This document shows, piece after piece, positions 29,817-38,783 of a stretch of 64,000 bases of DNA. Both the position numbers and the translations under genes were made by a program. This DNA is from Pseudoduganella lutea (GTDB lineage Bacteria; Pseudomonadota; Gammaproteobacteria; Burkholderiales; Burkholderiaceae_D). The notes under the pieces were generated by a model that saw only the letters and a list, made by a program, of their open reading frames with translations, was not told the origin of the DNA and did not search any database. Where the stretch lies: positions 3,906,001 through 3,970,000 of the forward strand of contig NZ_CP035913.1 in NCBI RefSeq assembly GCF_004209755.1, read 5' to 3'. Each line of letters starts with the position of its first letter. Position 1 is the stretch's first letter.

Positions 29817-32609
29817 ATGCTCCCCATCGACAGCGAACGCCCCGATCCCGACGCCCTGCTGGCGCGGGTGCAGGCCGGTGAACGGCAGGCCGCGCGCGGC
29901 CGGCTGCGCATCTATTTCGGCGCCTCCGCCGGTGCCGGCAAGACGTACGCGATGCTCGGTGCCGCCCGCCAGCTGCAGGCGCAGGGCGAGCGGCCGCTGG
30001 TCGGCATCGTGGAAACGCACGGCCGGGCCGACACGGCGGCGCTGCTCGACGGCCTGGACGTGCTGCCGCTGAAGACGGTCGCGTGGCGCGGCAAGTCGCT
30101 GACCGAGTTCGACCTCGATGCGGCGCTGGCCCGGCGGCCGGCGCTCATCCTCGTTGACGAACTGGCGCACTCGAACGCGCCGGGCGCACGTCACCCGAAG
30201 CGGTGGCAGGACGTGGAAGAACTGCTCGACGCGGGCATCGACGTCTTCACCACCGTCAACGTGCAGCACCTGGAAAGCCTGAACGACGTCGTCGGCGGCA
30301 TCACCGGCATCCGCGTGGCGGAAACGGTACCCGACACCGTGTTCGACCGCGCCGCCGAGGTGGTGCTGGTGGACGTGCCGGCCGACGTGTTGCTGGACCG
30401 GCTGAAGGATGGCAAGGTCTATGCGGGCGAGCAGGCCGGCCGCGCCGCCCGGCATTTCTTCAGGAAGGGCAACCTGATCGCGCTGCGCGAACTGGCACTG
30501 CGGCGCACGGCCGACCGCGTGGGCGGCGACGTGCGCGACTACCGCGTCGAGCAGTCGATCAGCCCGTTGTGGAAAAGTGGCGTTGCGCTGCTGGCCTGCG
30601 TGGGCCCGGCCGGCGGCGAAGCGGTGGTGCGCAGCACGGCCCGCCTGGCAACACAGCTCAATGCCGACTGGCAGGCCGTGTACGTTGAAACCCCGGTGCT
30701 GCAACGGCTGCCGGCCGATCACCGCGAACGCATCCTGCAAACCCTGAAGCTGGCGCAGGACCTGGGCGCCACCACCGCCGTGCTGGCCGGCGACGACATC
30801 GGCGCCGCCATCGCCCGCCATGCGCTGGAACGCAACATCGCGAAGGCCGTGCTGGGCCGCCCATCCGGCCATTGGTCATGGCGGCAACCCCTGCTGCGCC
30901 GGCTCGCCGCCCGCGCGCCGGCACTGGACCTGGTCGAAGTCGCCAGCACCGGGAAAAGTTGCCCGAAAAATGGGGGCGTAGCCGGGGTTTCAAGAAGCTT
31001 GGCTTCTTGCCGGCGCAGCGATGCAGGCTTGCAAGCCTGCATTCCTTCCGTCCCCCAATTTCTGAGCAAATTTCCCGGCGGTTTGCGCTGGTGGCGCTAT
31101 GCGCTCGCGGCGCTTGCCACCGGCGTGGTGGCCGCCGTGGGCCTGCCGCTGGCGGGCGTGCTGGACATCACCAACATCGCGATGCTGTTCCTGCTGGCGG
31201 TGCTGCTGGTGGCGTTCCGGCTGGGCAGGGGGCCGGCGCTGCTGTCCAGCGTCGTCGGCGTGGCGGCGTTCGATTACCTGTTCGTGCAGCCCACGTTCTC
31301 GTTTGCCGTCAGCGATTTCCAGTACCTCGTCACCTTTGCCGTGATGCTGCTGGTAGGCCTCGTCACCAGCCACCTCGCGTCGCACCTGCGGTTCCAGGCG
31401 CGGGTGGCGTCGCACCGCGCCGAGCGGTCGCAGGCGCTGTATGAATATGCGCGCGACCTGACCGGCGTGCTGCAGACGGAGCAGGTGGTGGACATCACGC
31501 GCCGCACGCTGGCCGGCGCGTTCCGGGCTGACGTGACGCTGCTGCTGCCCGATGCGGACGGCCGCCTCGCCGAAGCGGGGGACAAGCCCGGCATTGCCGC
31601 CCCCGAGATGGCGATCGCGCAATGGGCATTCGACCATGCCGAGGCGGCCGGCATGGGCACCGGCACGCTGCCGTCATCGCCGCTGTTCTACCTGCCGCTG
31701 AAGGCGCCGATGCGCACGCGCGGCGTGCTGGCGATCGCACCGGCCGAGCCGCGCTGGCTGCTGATTCCCGAGCAACGCCGCCAGCTCGACACCTTCGCGG
31801 CACTGGCGGCGATCACGCTGGAGCGCGTGCATTACATCGACGTTGCCCAAGGCGCGTTGGTGCAGATGGAATCGGAGCGGCTGCGCAATTCGCTGCTGGC
31901 GGCGCTGTCGCACGACCTGCGCACGCCATTGACGTCGCTGGTGGGCATGGCGGAATCGCTGGCCCGTTCGCCGTTGGCCCCCGTGCAGCTGGAGCTGGCG
32001 CGGGCGCTGCAGGAGGAGAGCGTGCGCATGAGCACCCTCGTGACGAACCTGCTCGACATGGCGCGCATCGAAAGCGGTGCCGTGCGCCTGAACCTGCAAT
32101 GGCAGGCGATCGAGGAGACGGCGGGCAGCGCGCTGCGGGCATGCCGCGTGCTGCTGGCCGCGCACCGCGTCGCCACCCGCCTGCCATCCGATCTGCCGCT
32201 GGTACGGTACGACGCGGTGCTCGTCGAGCGCGTGCTTGCCAACCTGCTGGAGAATGCCGTCAAGTACACGCCGGCCGGCAGCACGATCACGCTGTCGGCG
32301 CGCCGGGCCGGCGCCATGCTGGAAGTGACGGTCGCCGACAATGGCCCGGGCCTGCCCGCCGGCCAGGAAAAGGCGATCTTCGAGAAGTTCACGCGCGGGG
32401 AACGCGAGTCGGCCAAGCCTGGTGTCGGGCTCGGCCTGGCGATCTGCCGCGCCATCGTGGAAGCGCATGGTGGCGCCATCGCGGCGCGCCGCGCGGAGGA
32501 GGGGGGCGCTGCCCTCGTCTTCACGCTGCCGCTGGGCGAGCCGCCCCGCTGCCGGAGGAAAGCGAATGACCGACAAATTGATGCCGACCGCGCTGCTGGT
32601 CGAGGATGA
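29817..32609 (+). CDS. kdpD: Sensor histidine kinase KdpD with in-frame repeat insertion
   Basis: Osmosensitive K+ sensor kinase that controls kdpFABC with KdpE, 930 residues. In order: KdpD sensor domain with Walker A GASAGAGKTY (about 39-48) and LILVDELAHSNAPG; a universal-stress-like domain to about 375; four membrane helices (about 425-520); a GAF-like part; and the kinase core with SHDLRTPLTSL and GVGLGLAICRAIVEAHGG. About 43 residues (378-421) between the stress domain and the first membrane helix are encoded by a repeat element (30949-31078) and have no counterpart in the family. Without it the length would be the usual 885-890. The start is the ATG at 29817, since the upstream TTG has no support. 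The end overlaps kdpE by 44 bases. Confidence 0.93.
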   Translation: MLPIDSERPDPDALLARVQAGERQAARGRLRIYFGASAGAGKTYAMLGAARQLQAQGERPLVGIVETHGRADTAALLDGLDVLPLKTVAWRGKSLTEFDLDAALARRPALILVDELAHSNAPGARHPKRWQDVEELLDAGIDVFTTVNVQHLESLNDVVGGITGIRVAETVPDTVFDRAAEVVLVDVPADVLLDRLKDGKVYAGEQAGRAARHFFRKGNLIALRELALRRTADRVGGDVRDYRVEQSISPLWKSGVALLACVGPAGGEAVVRSTARLATQLNADWQAVYVETPVLQRLPADHRERILQTLKLAQDLGATTAVLAGDDIGAAIARHALERNIAKAVLGRPSGHWSWRQPLLRRLAARAPALDLVEVASTGKSCPKNGGVAGVSRSLASCRRSDAGLQACIPSVPQFLSKFPGGLRWWRYALAALATGVVAAVGLPLAGVLDITNIAMLFLLAVLLVAFRLGRGPALLSSVVGVAAFDYLFVQPTFSFAVSDFQYLVTFAVMLLVGLVTSHLASHLRFQARVASHRAERSQALYEYARDLTGVLQTEQVVDITRRTLAGAFRADVTLLLPDADGRLAEAGDKPGIAAPEMAIAQWAFDHAEAAGMGTGTLPSSPLFYLPLKAPMRTRGVLAIAPAEPRWLLIPEQRRQLDTFAALAAITLERVHYIDVAQGALVQMESERLRNSLLAALSHDLRTPLTSLVGMAESLARSPLAPVQLELARALQEESVRMSTLVTNLLDMARIESGAVRLNLQWQAIEETAGSALRACRVLLAAHRVATRLPSDLPLVRYDAVLVERVLANLLENAVKYTPAGSTITLSARRAGAMLEVTVADNGPGLPAGQEKAIFEKFTRGERESAKPGVGLGLAICRAIVEAHGGAIAARRAEEGGAALVFTLPLGEPPRCRRKANDRQIDADRAAGRG
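30949..31078. repeat. 130-base structured repeat inside kdpD (family II, copy 1)
   Basis: Imperfect terminal inverted repeats (30949-30976 and 31051-31078) begin CCGGGAAA and end TTTCCCGG. Internally there are two hairpins: AAGAAGC/GCTTCTT at about 30993-31009 and the perfect palindrome GCAGGCTTGCAAGCCTGC at 31023-31040. It shares AGCCGGGGTTTC, CTTGCCGGCG and ATTTCTG...TTTCCCG with the intergenic element at 43630-43760. The kdpD frame stays open right through it. Confidence 0.8.
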
Positions 32610-33270
32610 ACCGCAGATCCGCCGCTTCGTGCGGCTGGCGCTGGAAGAAGAGGGCTGGAACGTGCAGGAGGCGGCGACGATGCAGCGCGGCCTGATCGAT
32701 GCCGGCACGCGCCGCCCGGACATCGTCATCCTCGACCTGGGCCTGCCCGACGGCGATGGCGTGGACCTGATCGCGGACCTGCGCAAATGGTCGCCGGTGC
32801 CGGTCATCGTGCTGTCGGCCCGCGTGGGCGAGGAAGACAAGATCCGCGCCCTCGATGCCGGGGCGGACGACTACCTGACGAAACCGTTCGGCGTGGGCGA
32901 GCTGCTGGCGCGGGTGCGGGCGCTGCAGCGGCGGCGCCGCACGCCGGAGCAGGATGCCGGCGGCGTGGTGCAGTTCGGCGACGTGAAGGTGGACCTGCAG
33001 GCGCGCATGGTCACCCGCGGCGGCCAGATGGTGCACCTGACGCCGACGGAATACCGGCTGCTGGCGGTACTCGTCAACCACGCCGGGCGCGTCGTCACCA
33101 ATCCGCAGCTGCTGCGCGAAGTATGGGGGCCGTCGAACACGGAAAACGGCCACTACCTGCGTATCTACATGGGGCACCTGCGGCAGAAGCTGGAGCGCGA
33201 CCCCGCCCAGCCCGCGCACCTGCTGACCGAAACGGCGGTTGGCTACCGGCTGCTGCTGGCGCCCGGCTGA
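32566..33270 (+). CDS. kdpE: Response regulator KdpE
   Basis: OmpR-type transcription factor, 234 residues. The receiver domain (1-120) has acidic pocket LLVEDE (about 10-15), phospho-acceptor D57 in VILDLGLPDGDG and the conserved Lys in YLTKPFGVGELLARV. The winged-helix DNA-binding domain (about 140-230) contains LTPTEYRLLAVLVNHAGRVV and HYLRIYMGHLRQKLE. GGAGG at 32553-32557 serves the ATG at 32566, inside the end of kdpD. It should activate kdpFABC when K+ is low. Confidence 0.95.
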   Translation: MTDKLMPTALLVEDEPQIRRFVRLALEEEGWNVQEAATMQRGLIDAGTRRPDIVILDLGLPDGDGVDLIADLRKWSPVPVIVLSARVGEEDKIRALDAGADDYLTKPFGVGELLARVRALQRRRRTPEQDAGGVVQFGDVKVDLQARMVTRGGQMVHLTPTEYRLLAVLVNHAGRVVTNPQLLREVWGPSNTENGHYLRIYMGHLRQKLERDPAQPAHLLTETAVGYRLLLAPG

Positions 33271-33360
33271 CTTCTTACTAAACAGCACCAGGCCAGCTGC
33301 GCCGCCGCGTTCACACGCGACGGTGAAGGCCCCGTTCACCCCATCATTTGAAAGTACTTC

Positions 33361-34062
33361 ATGAAACGACTGATTTCAGGCATTACCCTGGCCATCGCCT
33401 TTGCAACGGCGTCGGCGCAGGTCACGTACAACGCGGCGGTGGTATCGGACTACCGTTACCGCGGCATTTCGCAGACGCGGCTTCAACCGGCGCTGCAGGG
33501 CGGTGCTGACTGGACCGCCGACGGCTTCTACGTGGGCGCCTGGGCGTCAACGATCAAATGGGTGAGGGATGCCGGCGGCGATGGCGGCGTGGAGATCGAC
33601 GCCTATGCCGGCAAGCGCGGCGACATCGGCGCAGGCTTCACGTACGACGTGGGCGTGCTGGGCTACGCCTACCCGTCGAACAGCCTGCATCCCGATGCCG
33701 ATACACTGGAACTGTATGGCCAGCTGGGTTATGGGCCCGCCACGCTGAAGTATTCGCATGCGGCCACGAACCTGTTCGGCTTTGCCGACAGCCGGCACAG
33801 CGGCTACCTGGATGCTTCCGTCAACCACGACCTGGGCGGCGGCTGGACCGTCAACCTGCACGCCGGCCGGCAGAAAGTGCGCAGCCACGACAGCGCCAGC
33901 TACACGGACTGGAAGGCGGGTGTGACGAAGGACCTGGGCATCATTGTCGTGGCACTGGCCTATGTCGGCACGAATGCCAACCGATCCGTTTATTCTTCGC
34001 CGGTGAACGGCAAGTTCACCGGCCGGGATGCCGTGCTGGTGACGGTATCGAAAGTCTTCTAG
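33361..34062 (+). CDS. TorF-family outer-membrane porin-like protein
   Basis: A 233-residue protein with a signal peptide (MKRLISGITLAIAFATASAQ) and a small beta-barrel pattern of alternating aromatic strands. The opening VTYNAAVVSDYRYRGISQT and ending DAVLVTVSKVF with C-terminal Phe match the TIGR02001/TorF putative porin family. The function is unproven. It lies 90 bases after kdpE but has its own leader region. Its stop overlaps the stop of the convergent ParA-like gene by four bases. Confidence 0.83.
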   Translation: MKRLISGITLAIAFATASAQVTYNAAVVSDYRYRGISQTRLQPALQGGADWTADGFYVGAWASTIKWVRDAGGDGGVEIDAYAGKRGDIGAGFTYDVGVLGYAYPSNSLHPDADTLELYGQLGYGPATLKYSHAATNLFGFADSRHSGYLDASVNHDLGGGWTVNLHAGRQKVRSHDSASYTDWKAGVTKDLGIIVVALAYVGTNANRSVYSSPVNGKFTGRDAVLVTVSKVF

Positions 34063-34541
34063 ACGCGGAACACGCTGGCATACAGGGTTTCGTCGCCGGC
34101 GGCCAGTTCGGCGCCGGGGAGCCCGGCATGCAGCAGGGCCGCGGTGCGGCAGTCGCCGTCGGCCGGCACGATGACGATGCGCAGCCCTGGGTTGAACAGC
34201 CGCGCGTTGCCGATGCGTTCGGCCAGGCGGGCGGCCCGGGTGGCGTCGCCGTCCAGGTTTTCGGCCGGCACCACGACCACGCGGGCGGCGATCAGCGCGG
34301 CGCGGCTGCCTTGCGAATCGCGACCATCGGCATCGACGACGATGTCCTGGAAGCGCTGGCCCAGGTTTTCCAGTTCCGCGCCCACGCCCTTTCCGTTGAC
34401 GCTGCGCACCGGCAAAGCCGGGCGGGCATGCGGCTGCGAGTCCGCATCCATCAGCAGCACCTTGCGGCCGGACTGGCTGCGCCGGGCGGCCAGCACCAGC
34501 TTGGCCTCGCAGGCGCGTTCGCTCACCACGGTCACGATCAT
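34059..34541 (-). CDS. Degenerate ParA-like protein lacking a Walker A loop
   Basis: A 160-residue protein that keeps the ParA/MinD strand-helix order (MIVTVVSERACEAKLVLAA, GRKVLLMDADSQ, DIVVDADGRDSQGSRAALIAARVVVVPAE) but has no KGGVGKT-type phosphate loop: the strand is followed by SERACEAK. It is also shorter than ParA proteins (about 200 or more). It may bind no nucleotide, or be a remnant. It is preceded by and coupled to an 84-codon gene through a four-base overlap. Assignment rests on the DADSQ and RAALIAARVVVVP segments. Confidence 0.62.
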   Translation of the reverse strand: MIVTVVSERACEAKLVLAARRSQSGRKVLLMDADSQPHARPALPVRSVNGKGVGAELENLGQRFQDIVVDADGRDSQGSRAALIAARVVVVPAENLDGDATRAARLAERIGNARLFNPGLRIVIVPADGDCRTAALLHAGLPGAELAAGDETLYASVFRV

Positions 34542-34792
34542 GATTGCACCAAGCGGCCAAACTGTGCTGAGGGTAATGAGCGCATCACGGCGGCATCCAT
34601 CAGCGCGCGCTTTGCCGACTCCGTAATGCGCAGCCATACGACCATCTTCGTCGCATGCTTGATGGGCTGCATGCGCATGAACGACAACATGCTGCCGCAA
34701 TGGCGCACAACGAGGCGACGCAGGTCGAGCATGCACGCGGCGTCGACGGTAATCTGGAGAAGCAGGGTCGGGCGGGGTACGGTATCGGTCAT
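34538..34792 (-). CDS. Small protein coupled to the ParA-like gene
   Basis: An 84-residue soluble protein (MTDTVPRPTLLLQITVDAAC...). The alternation of strands and helices (LLLQITV, CMLDLRRLVVRH, KMVVWLRITES, AKRALMDAAVM) looks like a compact beta-alpha-beta-beta-alpha-beta, ACT-like fold; this is a guess from pattern. Its stop overlaps the start of the ParA-like gene (ATGA), so they form a two-gene unit. Not recognised as a known family. Confidence 0.6.
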   Translation of the reverse strand: MTDTVPRPTLLLQITVDAACMLDLRRLVVRHCGSMLSFMRMQPIKHATKMVVWLRITESAKRALMDAAVMRSLPSAQFGRLVQS

Positions 34793-35034
34793 GGCAGCCG
34801 TCGCTGGGGAGTTGGACTGGATTCACGATAGCAGCGCACTCTTAACAGGGCTGTAAAGAAGACGGCCGTTGTTGTCACGGCCGTGTAAAAAGCGTAAGTG
34901 CTATTTTGACAGCACTCCTATTCCTGTTTCAGGTGGCCTGAGTGGAGTATAGCCATGGCATCCATGGGATTTATTGCATAATTAGTTGGATTGGCAGCAG
35001 TTTATGCTGAACAGATACTATCGAGGAGCAAGTT

Positions 35035-36105
35035 GTGGAACCGAAAGATGTAGAGACTACGACTGCAACAACGAGCCTGGCTGGCGATATCCGCGCGCTT
35101 ATCGATGAAGCACGGGCTGGGCTGGCTGCAACGGTTAACTCGGCCTTGACCATATTGTATTGGCGAATTGGCCGGCGCATAGGTGTGGAGGTACTCCAAG
35201 GAGGACGGGCTGGATACGGCGAACAGATTGTTGTTTCGCTGGCGCGGCAATTGGAAGCCGATCATGGGCGTGGTTTTGGTGCCAAGAACTTGCGCCACAT
35301 GGTGCGTTTTGGTGAGGTTTTCGAGGCGGAGGAGATTGTCTACTCACTGAGTAGACAATTGAGCTGGACCCACTTGCGCAGCCTGATCTATATCGACGAT
35401 CCCCTCAAGCGGGAGTTTTATCTGCAAATGTGCCGCAGCGAGGGCTGGAGCACTCGTACCTTGCAAGGACGTCTCGATTCCATGTTGTTCGAGCGAACTG
35501 CGCTCTCGCGCAAGCCTGACGAACTGCTGGCAAGTGAGCTGACAACGTTACGCGCGCAAGGAGTAATCGGGCCTAATCTCGTTCTGAAGGATCCATACGT
35601 ACTAGACTTCCTGGAATTACGCGATCGCTATCTTGAAAAGGATCTTGAAGACGCCATTCTTCGCGAGCTGGAGAATTTCCTGCTTGAGCTGGGAGCCGGC
35701 TTCAGCTTTGTCGCGCGCCAAAAACGGCTGCAAATCGATAACAACGATTTTTACATCGACTTGCTCTTCTATAATCGCCGCTTGCGGCGTCTGGTCGCAA
35801 TCGAGCTCAAGCTTGGTGAATTCAAGGCTGCCGATAAAGGTCAGATGGAGCTCTACCTGCGTTGGCTGGCCAAACACGAACAGGAATCTGGCGAAGCGCC
35901 GCCGTTGGGAATCATTCTATGCACTGGCAAAAATCGTGAACAGATCGAACTGCTCGAACTTGATCAAAGCGGCATTCATGTAGCTGAATATCTCGTCGGC
36001 TTACCTTCGCGGCAATTGCTGGAGCAGAAGCTGCACGAGGCGGTGGCATTATCAAGAGCGCGGCTGGAGAATCGGCCTGGGCCGCTAGGAAACGCAGCTG
36101 AATAG
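35035..36105 (+). CDS. DUF1016 / YhcG-type PD-(D/E)XK nuclease-domain protein
   Basis: A 356-residue protein. The N-terminal DUF1016 helical domain (about 10-165) has ILYWRIGRRIGVEVLQ and GFGAKNLRHMVRFGEVF with LSWTHLRSLI. The C-terminal PD-(D/E)XK domain (about 185-330) has FYIDLLFYNRRL and VAIELKLGEF, giving D...ExK catalytic residues. YhcG-like proteins are linked to phage defence or DNA processing but their reaction is not settled. GTG start with GAGG at 35023-35026. Base composition is visibly lower in GC than all neighbours, and no restriction or methylase partner is adjacent, so it looks like a single acquired gene. Confidence 0.88.
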   Translation: MEPKDVETTTATTSLAGDIRALIDEARAGLAATVNSALTILYWRIGRRIGVEVLQGGRAGYGEQIVVSLARQLEADHGRGFGAKNLRHMVRFGEVFEAEEIVYSLSRQLSWTHLRSLIYIDDPLKREFYLQMCRSEGWSTRTLQGRLDSMLFERTALSRKPDELLASELTTLRAQGVIGPNLVLKDPYVLDFLELRDRYLEKDLEDAILRELENFLLELGAGFSFVARQKRLQIDNNDFYIDLLFYNRRLRRLVAIELKLGEFKAADKGQMELYLRWLAKHEQESGEAPPLGIILCTGKNREQIELLELDQSGIHVAEYLVGLPSRQLLEQKLHEAVALSRARLENRPGPLGNAAE

Positions 36106-36160
36106 GATGGCGGGCTGATACGTAGTCAGCGTATGGATCTCCGTTTTTTGTTGGCTTTCC

Positions 36161-37330
36161 TTATTTGCTCAGCACCCGCATCGCCCGCTCCAGCCCCTCG
36201 AGCGTGGTGGGGAACATGCGGTTGTTCATGATCTGCCGGATGATGGCGATCGATTGCCGGTATTGCCAGTACTGTTCCGGCTCCGGGTTCAGCCAGACGA
36301 ACTTCGGGAATGCCTGCGTGAAGCGGGCCAGCCATTCGGCGCCGGCCTCCTGGTTGTTGTACTCGACGGAGCCGCCGGCCTGCAGGATTTCATAGGGGCT
36401 CATCGTGGCGTCGCCAACGAAGATCAGCTTGGTGTCCGGCGTGTACTTGCGCAGCACGTCCCAGGTGGGGAAACGCTCGGCGTTGCGGCGGCGGTTGTTC
36501 TTCCACAGGTAATCGTAGACGCAGTTGTGGAAGTAGAAGAACTCCATGTTCTTGAATTCCGAACTGGCCGCGGAAAACAGTTCCTCAGTGCGTTCGACGT
36601 GGTCGTCCATCGTGCCGCCCACGTCGAACAGCATCAATACCATGACGTTGTTGCGGCGCTCCGGCTGCATGCGGATATCGAGCCAGCCGGCGTTGTTGGC
36701 GGTGGCGCGGATCGTCTGGTCCAGCGCCAGTTCTTCCTGGGCGCCATCGCGGGCGAAGCGGCGCAGGCGGCGCAAGGCCACCTTGATGTTGCGGGTGCCC
36801 AGCTCCTTGTCGGCGTCGTAATCCTTGTAGGTGCGCTGGTCCCACACTTTCACGGCCGTGCGGTTGCCGCCTTTGCCACCGATGCGAACACCCTCGGGAT
36901 TCGTGCCGCCATTGCCGAACGGCGACGTGCCGCCGGTGCCTATCCACTTGCCGCCGCCTTCGTGGCGTTCCTTCTGTTCCTTCAGCAGCTCCTGCAGGCG
37001 GTCCATCAGCTTGTCGTAGCCGAATTTTTCCAGCGCGGCGATCTGCTCGTCCGTCAGCTCGCGCTTCATCCGCTGCAGCAGCCAGTCCAGCGGGATCGAC
37101 GCCTTCGTGTCGAACGCGCCGTCGATGCCCTTGAAGTACTGGGCGAAGGCGCGGTCGAAGCGGTCGTAGTGGGCTTCATCTTTCACGAGCACGATGCGCG
37201 CGAGGTAGTAGAAATCGTCGAGCGATTGCGTGACGACGTTTTTCTCCAACGCCTCCAGCAAGGTGAGGAATTCCTTGATGGTGACGGGGATTTTCGCGTC
37301 CTTCAGCGTGAAGAAGAAGTCGATCAGCAT
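36161..37330 (-). CDS. VWA-domain protein, CoxE-like
   Basis: A 389-residue cytoplasmic protein of the MoxR-associated VWA group. An N-terminal helical part (MLIDFFFTLKDAKIPVTIKEFLTLLEAL) precedes a Gly-rich linker (about 125-160) and a C-terminal von Willebrand A domain. Its metal site is DVGGT (236-240) instead of the standard DxSxS, then DDH. Such proteins act with MoxR ATPases in chaperone-like maturation. Start is the ATG at 37330, seven bases inside the end of the GNAT gene; the longer frame to 37810 runs through that gene. The AAA ATPase gene upstream is its natural partner. Confidence 0.87.
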   Translation of the reverse strand: MLIDFFFTLKDAKIPVTIKEFLTLLEALEKNVVTQSLDDFYYLARIVLVKDEAHYDRFDRAFAQYFKGIDGAFDTKASIPLDWLLQRMKRELTDEQIAALEKFGYDKLMDRLQELLKEQKERHEGGGKWIGTGGTSPFGNGGTNPEGVRIGGKGGNRTAVKVWDQRTYKDYDADKELGTRNIKVALRRLRRFARDGAQEELALDQTIRATANNAGWLDIRMQPERRNNVMVLMLFDVGGTMDDHVERTEELFSAASSEFKNMEFFYFHNCVYDYLWKNNRRRNAERFPTWDVLRKYTPDTKLIFVGDATMSPYEILQAGGSVEYNNQEAGAEWLARFTQAFPKFVWLNPEPEQYWQYRQSIAIIRQIMNNRMFPTTLEGLERAMRVLSK

Positions 37331-37917
37331 GGACGTGGACGCTGCAATAAATAGTCGATGTGGGCGCGGATTTCCGGCCACTCGCCACGCACGATGCTGT
37401 ACATGACGGTGTCGCGCACGGTGCCGTCGCGGCGCACCCCGTAGTGGCGGATCACGCCATCCTTCTTCGCGCCGAGCCGTTCGATCGCGGCCTGCGAGGC
37501 GTGGTTGAAATTGTCCGTGCGCAGGCCGACGACGGCGCAGCCCAGCGTGTCGAACGCGTGCGCCAGCAGCATGCGCTTGCAGCTCGTGTTGACGTGGCTG
37601 CGCTGGCGGCTTTTCGCATACCACGTGTAGCCGATTTCCACGCGGTCGATGGCCGGCATGATGTCGTGGTAGCTGGTCGTGCCCACGATTTCCCCGGTGG
37701 CGGCGTCGATCACCGCGAATGCCAGCCGGGCAGGGCGCATCTCGAGCGCGGTGGCGATGTACGCTTCGACATGTTTCGGTTCCGGCACGGACGTGATGCG
37801 CAGTTTCCACAGTTCGCCGTCGCGTGCCGCCGCGCGCAGGCCATCGGCGTGCTGGTAGCCCAGCGGCTCCAGGCGCACGCCGTTCAATGCCAGCGTGACG
37901 GGCTGCACGTCGATCAT
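37324..37917 (-). CDS. GNAT-family N-acetyltransferase
   Basis: A 197-residue acetyltransferase of the RimJ/RimL-like group. MIDVQPVTLALNGVRLEPLGYQHADGL opens the fold, AFAVIDAATGEIVGTTSYHDI gives the central strands, and IGYTWYAKSRQRSHVNTSCKRMLLAHAFDTLGC covers the acetyl-CoA loop region and the RimJ-like helix. A protein N-terminus or small molecule may be the substrate. Its start overlaps the MoxR stop by four bases and its end overlaps the VWA start by seven, so it is fully integrated in that operon. Confidence 0.9.
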   Translation of the reverse strand: MIDVQPVTLALNGVRLEPLGYQHADGLRAAARDGELWKLRITSVPEPKHVEAYIATALEMRPARLAFAVIDAATGEIVGTTSYHDIMPAIDRVEIGYTWYAKSRQRSHVNTSCKRMLLAHAFDTLGCAVVGLRTDNFNHASQAAIERLGAKKDGVIRHYGVRRDGTVRDTVMYSIVRGEWPEIRAHIDYLLQRPRPC

Positions 37918-38783
37918 CGGTTCGTCCTCGACATGAACACGAGGCGTTCGAACAGGTGCACGTCCTGCTCGTTCTTCAGCAGCGCGCCGTGCAGCGGCGG
38001 CACGATGGCCTTGGCGTCCTTGCTGCGCAGGGCTTCCGGCGAAATGTCCTCGGCCAGCAGCAGTTTCATCCAGTCGAGGAATTCGGAGGTGGACGGCTTT
38101 TTCTTCAGGCCGGACACATCGCGCACTTCATAGAACGTCTGCAGCGCCTGTGCCAGCAATTCCTGCTTCAGGTGCGGGAAGTGCACCTTCACGATGGCTT
38201 CCATCGTATCCTTGTCGGGGAAGGCGATGTAGTGGAAGAAGCAGCGGCGCAGGAAGGCGTCCGGCAGTTCCTTTTCGTTGTTCGACGTGATGATGACGAG
38301 CGGGCGGTGCTTTGCCACCACCATCTCGCGCGTTTCATACACATAGAATTCCATCCGGTCCAGCTCGCGCAGCAGGTCGTTCGGGAATTCGATGTCGGCC
38401 TTGTCGATCTCGTCGATCAGCAGCACCACGGGTTCCGGCGCCGTGAAGGCTTGCCACAGCACGCCCTTGACGATGTAGTTGTGGATGTCGCGCACGCGCT
38501 CGTCGCCCAGCTGCGAGTCGCGCAGGCGCGACACGGCGTCATATTCATACAGCCCCTGCTGCGCCTTGGTGGTGGATTTGATGTGCCATTGCAACAGCGG
38601 GCGGTCCAGCGCGGCGGCCACTTCCTCGGCCAGCATCGTCTTGCCGGTGCCCGGTTCGCCCTTCACGAGCAGTGGCCGCTGCAAGGTGAGCGCCGCATTG
38701 ACGGCCAGTTTCAGGTCATTGGTGGCAACGTATTGGGCGGAGCCTTCAAAACGTTTATTCTTGTGGTCAACGGTCATGGACAA
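37914..38783 (-). CDS. MoxR-family AAA+ ATPase
   Basis: A 289-residue ATPase. Walker A GEPGTGKT is at 42-49, Walker B LLIDEIDKAD near 121-130, and sensor 1 VIITSNNEKELP near 165-176. MoxR proteins work with VWA-domain proteins as metal-inserting or complex-assembling chaperones, and the VWA gene is two genes downstream. A start at 38777 (second Met) is equally possible. It is divergent from the cytochrome c genes. Confidence 0.92.
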   Translation of the reverse strand: MSMTVDHKNKRFEGSAQYVATNDLKLAVNAALTLQRPLLVKGEPGTGKTMLAEEVAAALDRPLLQWHIKSTTKAQQGLYEYDAVSRLRDSQLGDERVRDIHNYIVKGVLWQAFTAPEPVVLLIDEIDKADIEFPNDLLRELDRMEFYVYETREMVVAKHRPLVIITSNNEKELPDAFLRRCFFHYIAFPDKDTMEAIVKVHFPHLKQELLAQALQTFYEVRDVSGLKKKPSTSEFLDWMKLLLAEDISPEALRSKDAKAIVPPLHGALLKNEQDVHLFERLVFMSRTNR

